From: an uncultured Ruminococcus sp.
GTDB lineage: Bacteria > Bacillota > Clostridia > Oscillospirales > CAG-272
DNA length: 5,022 nt
Direction: 5' to 3'
NCBI GenBank assembly: GCA_902778985.1
Contig: CACYZS010000106.1
Coordinates: forward strand, 1-5,022
In this document: piece after piece, positions 1-5,022 of the stretch
How positions within the stretch are numbered: position 1 is the stretch's first letter
Layout of the letters: the number at the start of each line of letters is the position of its first letter
Position numbers and translations under genes: made by a program
Notes under the pieces: model-generated
Told to the model about the DNA's origin: nothing
What the model saw: the letters and a program-made list of their open reading frames with translations, nothing else
Databases searched by the model: none

Positions 1-58
1 ATTATACCTTTTTCCCCCTGCCTTGTCAAGTGGCGGAACAGCCATTCGAGAGAAAAAA

Positions 59-550
59 ATGCGAACGAAAACGCCCCCGCCCGCATATACTGTCGTGGAC
101 GACTGTCCGGAAAGGCGGTTTGAAATGGATCTCTACAAGGACGATTTCAGATACCCGTCGGTAAACGACTGGGTGGGGTATATCAAGGCGCGCGTTTTTA
201 CGGCGAACGGGGCGATCCCGCTCCCCGGCGCGACGGTCACGATCGGCTCCGCCGAGGAGAACGGAGAGCGGATCGCGCTCGAACTTCAGACCGACGAGAA
301 CGGCGAAACGCCGACGGCGGAAGTCCCGACGCCGCAGGCGTCTGCGGGCGACGTGCCGGGTGAGACCCGCCCCTACGCCGTCTACGATATCGAGGCGTAT
401 CTTCCGGGCTACTATCCCTACCGCTCGCTCCGGATCCCGGTCTTCGGCGACACTCTGACGGTACAGCCGATCGGTCTGGTCCCTCTCCCGCTCTACGACG
501 GAGACGAGGTGCGTCCCGAGATCCCGGGCGACGGGATCGAAGGCGCCTGA
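59..550 (+). CDS. Small beta-sandwich (carboxypeptidase-regulatory/Cna-B-like) protein, first gene of PGB cassette
   Basis: The product is 163 residues. Residues about 38-145 read as one beta-rich domain of the carboxypeptidase-regulatory/Cna-B type: the pattern VFTANGAIPLPGATVTI (46-62), then a TDENGET turn (78-84), then YDIEAYLPGYYPY (109-121) and a closing strand TVQPIGLVPL (134-143). Such domains are non-catalytic structural or binding folds. No signal peptide, membrane segment or sorting motif is visible. The tail from about 146 is acidic and proline/glycine-rich. The gene lies 12 bases before a SpoIID/PGB-repeat gene, and I recall similar pairs in Clostridia, so a shared envelope or spore-surface role is inferred. 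The ATG at 59 has a weak Shine-Dalgarno (GAGAG at 48-52). The ATG at 125 (141 residues) has a comparable site (AAAGGCGG at 111-118) and starts closer to the domain, so the start is uncertain. The specific function is unknown. Confidence 0.8.
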   Translation: MRTKTPPPAYTVVDDCPERRFEMDLYKDDFRYPSVNDWVGYIKARVFTANGAIPLPGATVTIGSAEENGERIALELQTDENGETPTAEVPTPQASAGDVPGETRPYAVYDIEAYLPGYYPYRSLRIPVFGDTLTVQPIGLVPLPLYDGDEVRPEIPGDGIEGA

Positions 551-551
551 C

Positions 552-560
552 GGAGGAAAG
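552..560 (+). promoter_or_regulatory. Strong ribosome binding site of the SpoIID-like/PGB gene
   Basis: GGAGGAAAG lies just after the stop codon of the upstream gene and 2 bases before the ATG at 563, with the GGAGG core about 6 bases upstream. It is the best Shine-Dalgarno of the first operon and fixes this start. The 12-base gap leaves no room for a separate promoter. Confidence 0.85.
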
Positions 561-562
561 CC

Positions 563-1969
563 ATGCCGAACGTACCGACCATACCCGAGAGCGTGACGGT
601 GCATCTCGGACGCCCCGAGCAGGCGGCGCCGAACGTCACCGTTTCCTTCCCCGACTATATCAAGAACGTCGCGTCGAGCGAGATCTACCCCACCTGGCCG
701 GAAGAGGCGATCAAGGCGAATATCCTCGCCGAGATCTCCTTCGCCCTGAACCGCATCTACACCGAATACTACCGCAATCAGGGCTACGGATTCGACGTCA
801 CCTCGTCTACCGCCGCCGACCAGTCCTTCGTCTACGGGCGCGAGATCTACGGGAATATATCCGAAATCGTAGACGAGATCTTCAACAGTTACATCCGGCG
901 GCGCGGGAACGTCGAACCGCTCTTCGCAGTCTACTGCGACGGGATCGAGGTGTCCTGCGACGGGCTGTCGCAGTGGGGGACGGTCACGCTCGCCAAGAAC
1001 GGACTGAACGCGTTCGAGATCCTGCAAACCTATTTCGGCGAAAACATCGAACTCGTGACCGACGTGCCGGTCGGCGGAGGCGGGAGCGCGCCGCCCGTAC
1101 CTCTTGCAGAAGGGGCTGCAGGTCCCTTCGTCGAGACGCTGCAAACCCGGCTCAACCGTATTTCGGCGAACTATCCCCTGATCCCGAAGATCTATCCGGT
1201 CAACGGCTTCTTCGGTCAGTCGACCGAGAACGCGGTCAAGGCGTTCCAGTCCGCGTTCGACCTGACGCCCGACGGGATCGTCGGTCCCGCGACGTGGTAC
1301 CGAATCCAAAACGTCTATATCGGCGTCAAACGGCTCTCGGATCTCAATTCCGAGGGACTGACGGTCGAGGAAATCACGACGACCTTACCGGAAACGCTCT
1401 CGCGCGGGGACACGGGGGAGATCGTCTTCATCGTCCAGTACTATCTGAGTTACATCGGGGAGTTCGTCGACTCGATCCCCGTGATCGCTATCGACGGAAA
1501 CTTCGGGATCCTGACCGAGAACGCGGTCAAGGCGTTCCAGGCGACCTACGGACTGCCCGTGACGGGGGTGATCGACGCCGTGACCTGGTACTATATGTAC
1601 AACGTCTACTCCGGCATCATCGAGAATATCCCGCAGATCTACACCGAGGGCGTGACCGTCCCCTTCCCCGGCATCGTCCTTGAGATCGGGTCGGAGGGGA
1701 ACGCCGTCCGCCTGCTCCAGAACTACCTGAACTACATCGCGGGGAGTTTTTCGGATATTCCCGTAGTCCCGGTCACGGGGTACTACGGCACGCAGACAGA
1801 GAACGCGGTCACGCAGTTCCAGAACCTGTTCGGGATCGCGGGCGACCGGGGCGTGGTGACCGGCTTGACCTGGAAGGCGATCACCGACGTCTACGACGAC
1901 CTGTATTTCGGCAGGATCGCCGACGAGGGGCAGTATCCCGGTTACGATCTTTCGCTTGAAAGGGGATAA
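563..1969 (+). CDS. SpoIID-like domain protein with three peptidoglycan-binding repeats
   Basis: The protein is 468 residues. Residues about 25-165 resemble the SpoIID/LytB fold: FPDYIKNVASSEIYPTWPEEA (split here as 29-40 and 41-49) matches the family's LEdYV-gVvasEm-wp-eALkAQ block, with Glu40 at the position of the catalytic Glu of SpoIID lytic transglycosylases. DGLSQWGTVTLAKNG (133-147) matches the closing G-M-SQ-GA--A--G block. The segment between them is much shorter than in SpoIID and contains a Cys125/Cys132 pair. A glycine linker (171-175) leads to three PG_binding_1-like repeats at about 187-250, 279-348 and 373-443, each with the G-[FY]-G--TENAV--FQ core and a conserved T-W. There is no signal peptide or transmembrane helix, unlike membrane-anchored SpoIID. 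It may cleave or only bind glycan strands of cortex or wall peptidoglycan; activity is inferred. It sits mid-operon, 5 bases before a two-repeat paralog. Confidence 0.93.
   Translation: MPNVPTIPESVTVHLGRPEQAAPNVTVSFPDYIKNVASSEIYPTWPEEAIKANILAEISFALNRIYTEYYRNQGYGFDVTSSTAADQSFVYGREIYGNISEIVDEIFNSYIRRRGNVEPLFAVYCDGIEVSCDGLSQWGTVTLAKNGLNAFEILQTYFGENIELVTDVPVGGGGSAPPVPLAEGAAGPFVETLQTRLNRISANYPLIPKIYPVNGFFGQSTENAVKAFQSAFDLTPDGIVGPATWYRIQNVYIGVKRLSDLNSEGLTVEEITTTLPETLSRGDTGEIVFIVQYYLSYIGEFVDSIPVIAIDGNFGILTENAVKAFQATYGLPVTGVIDAVTWYYMYNVYSGIIENIPQIYTEGVTVPFPGIVLEIGSEGNAVRLLQNYLNYIAGSFSDIPVVPVTGYYGTQTENAVTQFQNLFGIAGDRGVVTGLTWKAITDVYDDLYFGRIADEGQYPGYDLSLERG
1222..1249 (+). repeat. 28-bp direct repeat, copy 1 (first PGB repeat)
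   Basis: This 28-base stretch is identical to 1513-1540. It encodes the TENAVKAFQ core of the first peptidoglycan-binding repeat (residues 221-229). A degenerate third copy lies at about 1797-1821 in the third repeat. Confidence 0.9.
1513..1540 (+). repeat. 28-bp direct repeat, copy 2 (second PGB repeat)
   Basis: Exact copy of 1222-1249, encoding TENAVKAFQ at residues 318-326 in the second repeat. Flanking bases differ on both sides. The identity reaches synonymous positions, which points to recent domain duplication or gene conversion inside the gene; strong codon bias is a partial alternative explanation. Confidence 0.9.
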
Positions 1970-1974
1970 ACGCT

Positions 1975-2502
1975 ATGTACGACGTAAGCGACAGAAAGAA
2001 CGCGGTCAAAACCCTGCAAACCTGTCTTCTCGAACTCTCGCGCGTGATCCCGGAACTGCCGTCCCACGCGGTTGACGGCGTGTTCTCCGAGACGACGCGG
2101 GACGACGTGATGATCTTCCAGACCCACGCGGGACTGCCCTGCACGGGAACGGTCGACGCCGACACCTGGGCGGCGATCAAGCGCGAGTACGACGAAGCGG
2201 TCGAGGTGCGGGAATGCGAAAAGGGACTTCCCTTCCCGATGCCCTTTCCGCTCGCGCTCGGGGCGCGCGGAACGCCGGTCACGCTGCTGCAATCGGTGAT
2301 CGGAGACCTCTCGGACGTCTACCGCACGATCCCCGCGCCGACGGTCACGGGACGGTACGGCAGCCCGACCGCCTACGCCGTCGGACTGCTCCAACGTCGC
2401 TACGGGCTGCCCGAGACCGGAACGCTCGACGCCCTCACCTGGCGAAGGATCCTAAACGACTACACCGCGCGGACGCAACTTTCAAAAACCCTCGACCTCT
2501 GA
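1975..2502 (+). CDS. Two-repeat peptidoglycan-binding domain protein
   Basis: The 175-residue product consists almost wholly of two PG_binding_1-like repeats, at about 9-75 and 97-165. The first shows NAVKTLQ (9-15), VDGVFSETTRDDVMIFQ (33-49) and TGTVDADTWAAI (57-68). The second shows TPVTLLQ (100-106), VTGRYGSPTAYAVGLLQ (124-140) and TGTLDALTWRRI (148-159). No catalytic domain, signal peptide or membrane helix is seen. The repeats share the long first loop (with IPELP or IPAPT) found in the upstream gene, so the two genes are paralogous in this part. The ATG is preceded at 8 bases by AAGGGGA (1960-1966), which overlaps the stop codon region of the upstream gene, so translational coupling is likely. 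It is the last gene of the operon and a hairpin follows. It probably binds peptidoglycan as a partner or competitor of the upstream protein; this is inferred. Confidence 0.92.
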   Translation: MYDVSDRKNAVKTLQTCLLELSRVIPELPSHAVDGVFSETTRDDVMIFQTHAGLPCTGTVDADTWAAIKREYDEAVEVRECEKGLPFPMPFPLALGARGTPVTLLQSVIGDLSDVYRTIPAPTVTGRYGSPTAYAVGLLQRRYGLPETGTLDALTWRRILNDYTARTQLSKTLDL

Positions 2503-2559
2503 ACCGATTGAAAGAGCAAAAAAGCGGCAATACTCTTCCCAACACAACAAAACCGGCGA

Positions 2560-2586
2560 AAACCGATGCGATCGGTTTGACTTTTT
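2560..2586 (+). terminator. Probable rho-independent terminator of the PGB cassette
   Basis: AAACCGAT (2560-2567) and ATCGGTTT (2571-2578) form a perfect 8-bp stem with a GCG loop, followed after GAC by five T residues (2582-2586). The stem is AT-containing and the T tract is short and offset by 3 bases, so termination may be partial. The 3' arm overlaps the -35 box of the ctsR promoter. Confidence 0.6.
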
Positions 2587-2605
2587 CCCGCTTTTCCTGT
2601 ATAAT
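2577..2605 (+). promoter_or_regulatory. Sigma-A promoter of ctsR-clpC
   Basis: TTGACT (2577-2582) and TATAAT (2600-2605) are separated by 17 bases, a near-consensus vegetative promoter. Transcription should start near 2611-2612, leaving a 5' leader of only about 20 bases before the ctsR ATG. A single CtsR-type half-site (AGTCAAA, - strand, 2576-2582) covers the -35 box. Confidence 0.88.
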
Positions 2606-2620
2606 AGAGAAAAAAGCGGG
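2587..2620. repeat. 9-bp inverted repeat bracketing the -10 box (candidate operator or RBS-masking hairpin)
   Basis: CCCGCTTTT (2587-2595) and AAAAGCGGG (2612-2620) are perfect inverted copies separated by 16 bases that contain TATAAT. The right arm runs into the ctsR Shine-Dalgarno. As DNA it is placed like an operator. As RNA it could form only in transcripts entering from upstream, because the left arm lies before the predicted start site. A third copy of AAAAGCGG lies at 2520-2527. Confidence 0.6.
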
Positions 2621-2626
2621 GGGTGA
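2619..2626 (+). promoter_or_regulatory. Ribosome binding site of ctsR
   Basis: GGGGGTGA differs from the ideal GGAGGTGA by one base and ends 5 bases before the ATG at 2632. It supports that ATG over the in-frame GTG at 2623, which lies inside this site and would have no site of its own at proper distance. Confidence 0.75.
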
Positions 2627-2631
2627 CGGAA

Positions 2632-3081
2632 ATGCTGATATCGGATCAGATCGCGGAACTGATCGACGCGATGCTCTCGGAGCGCGACGGGATCCTCGAG
2701 ATCCGTCGGAACGAGATGGCGGAGCGGCTCGGATGCTCGCCGAGCCAGATCAACTACGTGATCGCCTCGCGCTTCTCGCCCGAACGCGGCTATCTGACCG
2801 TGAGCCGTCGGGGGGGCGGCGGATATATCCGCATCGTCCGCAAACGCTTTCCCGACGGGCGTATGACGTTGATGCACGCGCTCTCTTCGATCGGCGGGAC
2901 GATCCGGAAGGAAGACGCCCGGATCCTGATCCGCAATCTGGTCGAAAACGAGGCGATCTCGCCCGACGTCGGGCGGGTGATGACGGTCGCGGTATCCGAT
3001 CCCGACGTCGAACGTCTCCCCGATCGGGACGCCGCCCGCGCGCGGCGCCTCAAAAAGATGCTGATCGCACTGACAGACTGA
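2632..3081 (+). CDS. ctsR: CtsR transcriptional repressor of class III heat-shock genes
   Basis: CtsR is a dimeric winged-helix repressor that, in Firmicutes, blocks clpC, clpP, clpE and its own operon at normal temperature. The 149-residue product aligns end to end with the family (about 150 residues). The helix-turn-helix lies at about 23-48 with EIRRNEMAERLGCSPSQINY (23-42). The wing carries RRGGGGYIRI (59-68), whose tetraglycine loop is the known thermosensing element. Arg60 corresponds to the wing arginine phosphorylated by McsB in Bacillus. The C-terminal domain (about 75-149) holds the dimer and ClpC/McsB contact region and ends in LKKMLIAL (138-145), as in Bacillus. It is the first gene of a ctsR-clpC operon, read from the promoter at 2577-2605. 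A GTG at 2623 is an alternative start adding three residues. The usual mcsA and mcsB neighbours are absent, so how CtsR is inactivated here is open. Confidence 0.97.
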   Translation: MLISDQIAELIDAMLSERDGILEIRRNEMAERLGCSPSQINYVIASRFSPERGYLTVSRRGGGGYIRIVRKRFPDGRMTLMHALSSIGGTIRKEDARILIRNLVENEAISPDVGRVMTVAVSDPDVERLPDRDAARARRLKKMLIALTD

Positions 3082-3088
3082 CCGTTTT

Positions 3089-3106
3089 CGCCGTAGAAAG
3101 ACGGCG
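3089..3106 (+). promoter_or_regulatory. Hairpin with SD-like loop just before clpC
   Basis: CGCCGT (3089-3094) and ACGGCG (3101-3106) form a perfect 6-bp stem with the 6-base loop AGAAAG. The loop is the only purine-rich, SD-like stretch at suitable distance (8 bases) from the clpC ATG at 3109. The stem ends 2 bases before the ATG, so it could modulate clpC translation. There is no T tract, so it is not a terminator. Function is inferred. Confidence 0.45.
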
Positions 3107-3108
3107 CC

Positions 3109-5022
3109 ATGCAAAACCGATTGACCAAAAAAGCGCAGAACGCGCTCACAAAGTCGCTGACGGCGGCGGAAGAACTCGGACATACCTACGTGGGGACCGA
3201 ACATCTCCTGATCGGTCTTACGGAGGAAGAGGACTCCGCCGCCGCGCGTATTCTCGACGGAAAAGGCGTCACTTCCCCGCGTCTGCGCGAGGCAGTGACC
3301 GAGATCAGCGGCGCGGGGAGCCGGACCGCGCTCTCTCCCGCCGATATGACGCCGAGGACAAAAGCCGTGATCGAACGGGCGGGCGTACTCGCCGACGAGG
3401 GATCGGGCGGATTCGTCGGTACCGAACACCTGCTCGCGGCGATCTGCCGCGAAAAGGACAGCACCGGGTTCCGGATCCTGCTCTCCCTGTCCGCCGATCC
3501 CGGGCAGATCCTGCGCGAGGTCGGGCAACTCTCGGGCGCCGTCCAGGAAAAGAGCGAAAAGGCGCCGCCCGAACCGCTCTCCCCCGACCTGCCCAACCTC
3601 GGACGGTTCGGATACGATCTGACCGCCGCTGCAAAAAAAGGGCTGACCGATCCCGTATTCGGACGCGAGAGCGAGACCGCGCGCCTGATCGCGATCCTCT
3701 GCCGGCGACAGAAGAACAATCCCTGCCTCGTAGGAGAGCCCGGCGTCGGTAAGACCGCGGTGGTCGAGGGTCTGGCGCGTCGGATCGCGGACGGGGACGT
3801 TCCGGAACCCCTGCTCGACCGCCGCATCGTGACCCTCGATCTGCCTTCGATGATCGCGGGCGCGAAATACCGCGGGGAGTTTGAAGAGCGGATGCGCGGC
3901 GTGATCGACGAGGCGACCGGGCACCCCGAGGTCATCCTGTTTATCGACGAGGTGCATACCCTGGTCGGCGCGGGCGCGGCGGAGGGCGCCGTCGACGCCG
4001 CGAATATCTTAAAACCCGCCCTTGCGCGCGGGGCGATCCGCCTGATCGGCGCGACCACGCCCGACGAATACGCCCGGCATATCGAAAAGGACAGCGCGCT
4101 CGAGCGCAGGTTCCAAGCCGTACAGGTGCGCGAACCCGACAGGGACGGCACGCTGACCATTCTGCGCGGACTTCGCGAAAAACTCGAGACCCACCACGGC
4201 GTGACCATTCCCGACGGGACGCTTGACGCTGCGGTCTCGCTCTCGGTGCGGTATCTGCCCGACCGCTTTCTTCCCGACAAGGCGATCGACCTGCTCGACG
4301 AGGCGGCGGCGCGCCTGCGGCTCTCGCGTCTTCCCGCCCCCGGGTTCTTTCGTGAACTGCAAAGGGAGACCGATGCGGTGCGCGAACAGATGGAGCAAGC
4401 GATTCTTTCGCGCGATTTTGAGGACGCGGCGCGCCTGCGCGACCGGGAACGCGAACTGCTCGCCAAAAAAGAACGGCTCGACCGCGACCAAAAGGAACGC
4501 AAGCAAAACCCGCCCGCCCTGACGGTCGATCACCTTACCGCCGTGCTTGCGGAGCGGACGGGGATCCCGGTTTTCCGGATGCGGGAGGAGCGATTGGATC
4601 CCGAGGGCGTGATATCGGAACTCTCGAAACGCATCGTCGGTCAAAGCGAGGCGGTCGGGGCGGTCGCGCGGGCGGTCTGCCGCGGGCGGCTGGGGTTATC
4701 CGACGCGAAAAGGCCGATCGGATCGTTCCTGTTTTCAGGACCGACAGGCGTCGGCAAAACCGAACTGGCGCGCGCGCTCGCCGAGACCGTGTTCGGCAGT
4801 CAAGCCGCCCTGCTCCGCTTCGATATGACCGAGTATCGTGAGCCCCACAGTATCTCGCGCCTGATCGGTTCGCCGCCGGGATACGTCGGACACGAGGAAG
4901 GAGGGCAACTGTCCGAAAAACTGCGCCGCCGCCCCTATTCGGTGGTGCTGTTCGACGAGGTCGAAAAAGCCGACCGTGAAGTGCTCGGAATCCTGCTTCA
5001 AATGATGGACGACGGCACGCTG
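3109..5022 (+). CDS. clpC: ClpC, Hsp100 AAA+ unfoldase of the Clp protease (3' end outside window)
   Basis: ClpC hexamers use ATP to unfold substrates and feed them to ClpP in the cytoplasm, usually with an adaptor such as MecA. The 638 codons seen are open to the edge; the family is about 810 residues, so the end of the second AAA+ module, including the ClpP-binding loop, is missing. Visible in order: two Clp_N repeats (about 1-145, with GTEHLL in each); first AAA+ module with Walker A GEPGVGKT (209-216, Lys215), pore loop KYRG (253-256), Walker [10 protein letters not shown] (275-283) and arginine fingers ERRF (332-335); a middle domain with a UVR-like coiled coil (about 411-465); second module with Walker A GPTGVGKT (544-551), pore loop GYVG (591-594) and Walker [11 protein letters not shown] (612-621). 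Phe437 and Arg444 sit in the [12 protein letters not shown] segment where ClpC has the residues that hold its resting head-to-head state, distinguishing it from ClpB. It lies 27 bases after ctsR and is co-transcribed with it. Confidence 0.97.
   Translation, partial: MQNRLTKKAQNALTKSLTAAEELGHTYVGTEHLLIGLTEEEDSAAARILDGKGVTSPRLREAVTEISGAGSRTALSPADMTPRTKAVIERAGVLADEGSGGFVGTEHLLAAICREKDSTGFRILLSLSADPGQILREVGQLSGAVQEKSEKAPPEPLSPDLPNLGRFGYDLTAAAKKGLTDPVFGRESETARLIAILCRRQKNNPCLVGEPGVGKTAVVEGLARRIADGDVPEPLLDRRIVTLDLPSMIAGAKYRGEFEERMRGVIDEATGHPEVILFIDEVHTLVGAGAAEGAVDAANILKPALARGAIRLIGATTPDEYARHIEKDSALERRFQAVQVREPDRDGTLTILRGLREKLETHHGVTIPDGTLDAAVSLSVRYLPDRFLPDKAIDLLDEAAARLRLSRLPAPGFFRELQRETDAVREQMEQAILSRDFEDAARLRDRERELLAKKERLDRDQKERKQNPPALTVDHLTAVLAERTGIPVFRMREERLDPEGVISELSKRIVGQSEAVGAVARAVCRGRLGLSDAKRPIGSFLFSGPTGVGKTELARALAETVFGSQAALLRFDMTEYREPHSISRLIGSPPGYVGHEEGGQLSEKLRRRPYSVVLFDEVEKADREVLGILLQMMDDGTL

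Noticed and set aside
1..58. Possible promoter or terminator before the first gene (ATTATACC, CCTTTTTCCCC)
   Set aside because: No paired boxes at correct spacing, no sporulation sigma consensus and no stem before the T run could be supported, and the region is cut by the window edge.
26..1309. Long open frame on the - strand (427 codons) opposite the first two genes
   Set aside because: The product is a low-complexity Arg/Asp/Val-rich sequence with no domain. It is the mirror of two well-supported + strand genes with strong G/C third-position bias.
2004..2010. GGTCAAA, a match to a CtsR heptad
   Set aside because: It lies inside coding sequence for NAVKTLQ, has no partner heptad at the right spacing, and is far from any promoter. 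A similar match in clpC near 4638 is also coding.
2214..3752. Long + strand frame (512 codons) running out of frame across the two-repeat PGB gene, the intergenic region, ctsR and clpC
   Set aside because: It is Arg/Asp-rich, spans a terminator and a promoter, and overlaps three conserved genes in another frame.
2482..3957. Long - strand frame (491 codons) opposite ctsR and the start of clpC
   Set aside because: It lies antisense to recognisable CtsR and ClpC and to their promoter, has no family features, and is a codon-bias shadow.
4393..4490. UVR-like motif that might suggest a fused McsA
   Set aside because: This is the normal ClpC middle domain between the two AAA+ modules; McsA's cysteine zinc motifs are absent.
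3186..4502. Long - strand frame (438 codons) opposite clpC
   Set aside because: The Ser/Arg-rich composition is typical of antisense to GC-biased coding DNA, and the clpC motifs on the + strand are continuous.

Overview
The window reads as a GC-rich, probably spore-forming member of the Clostridia (Firmicutes). The evidence is a CtsR-type heat-shock repressor followed by clpC, a sigma-A promoter with near-consensus boxes, purine-rich Shine-Dalgarno sites, and a SpoIID-like domain combined with peptidoglycan-binding repeats. Codons are strongly biased to G or C at the third position, which also creates long meaningless antisense frames. The resemblance of the PGB cassette and of ClpC to Oscillospirales/Christensenellales proteins is recalled from family knowledge and was not searched. 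All five real genes lie on the + strand, and no mobile element, RNA gene or CRISPR array is visible.

Region 1 (about 59-2502) is a tight three-gene operon with intergenic gaps of 12 and 5 bases. It encodes a small beta-sandwich (carboxypeptidase-regulatory/Cna-B-like) protein, a 468-residue protein with a condensed SpoIID-like domain followed by three peptidoglycan-binding (PG_binding_1-like) repeats, and a 175-residue protein made of two more such repeats. None has a recognisable signal peptide or membrane segment, which is unusual for proteins that appear built to contact peptidoglycan. One explanation is that they are deposited from the mother cell onto the developing spore; that is inference. 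This cassette is the best candidate for an undescribed system here.

Region 2 (2503-2631) is a dense control region. It holds a hairpin that probably terminates the first operon, a sigma-A promoter (TTGACT, 17 bases, TATAAT) whose -35 box overlaps the hairpin's 3' arm, and a perfect 9-bp inverted repeat (CCCGCTTTT/AAAAGCGGG) that brackets the -10 box and reaches into the ctsR ribosome binding site. The canonical tandem CtsR operator is not seen; only one half-site is present.

Region 3 (2632-5022) is a ctsR-clpC operon. ClpC runs off the right edge after 638 codons, inside its second AAA+ module. The mcsA and mcsB genes that commonly lie between ctsR and clpC in Bacillus and Clostridium are absent: the gap is only 27 bases. 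That gap carries a 6-bp hairpin immediately before the clpC start. CtsR would repress this operon and ClpC, with ClpP, would unfold and degrade damaged or tagged proteins.
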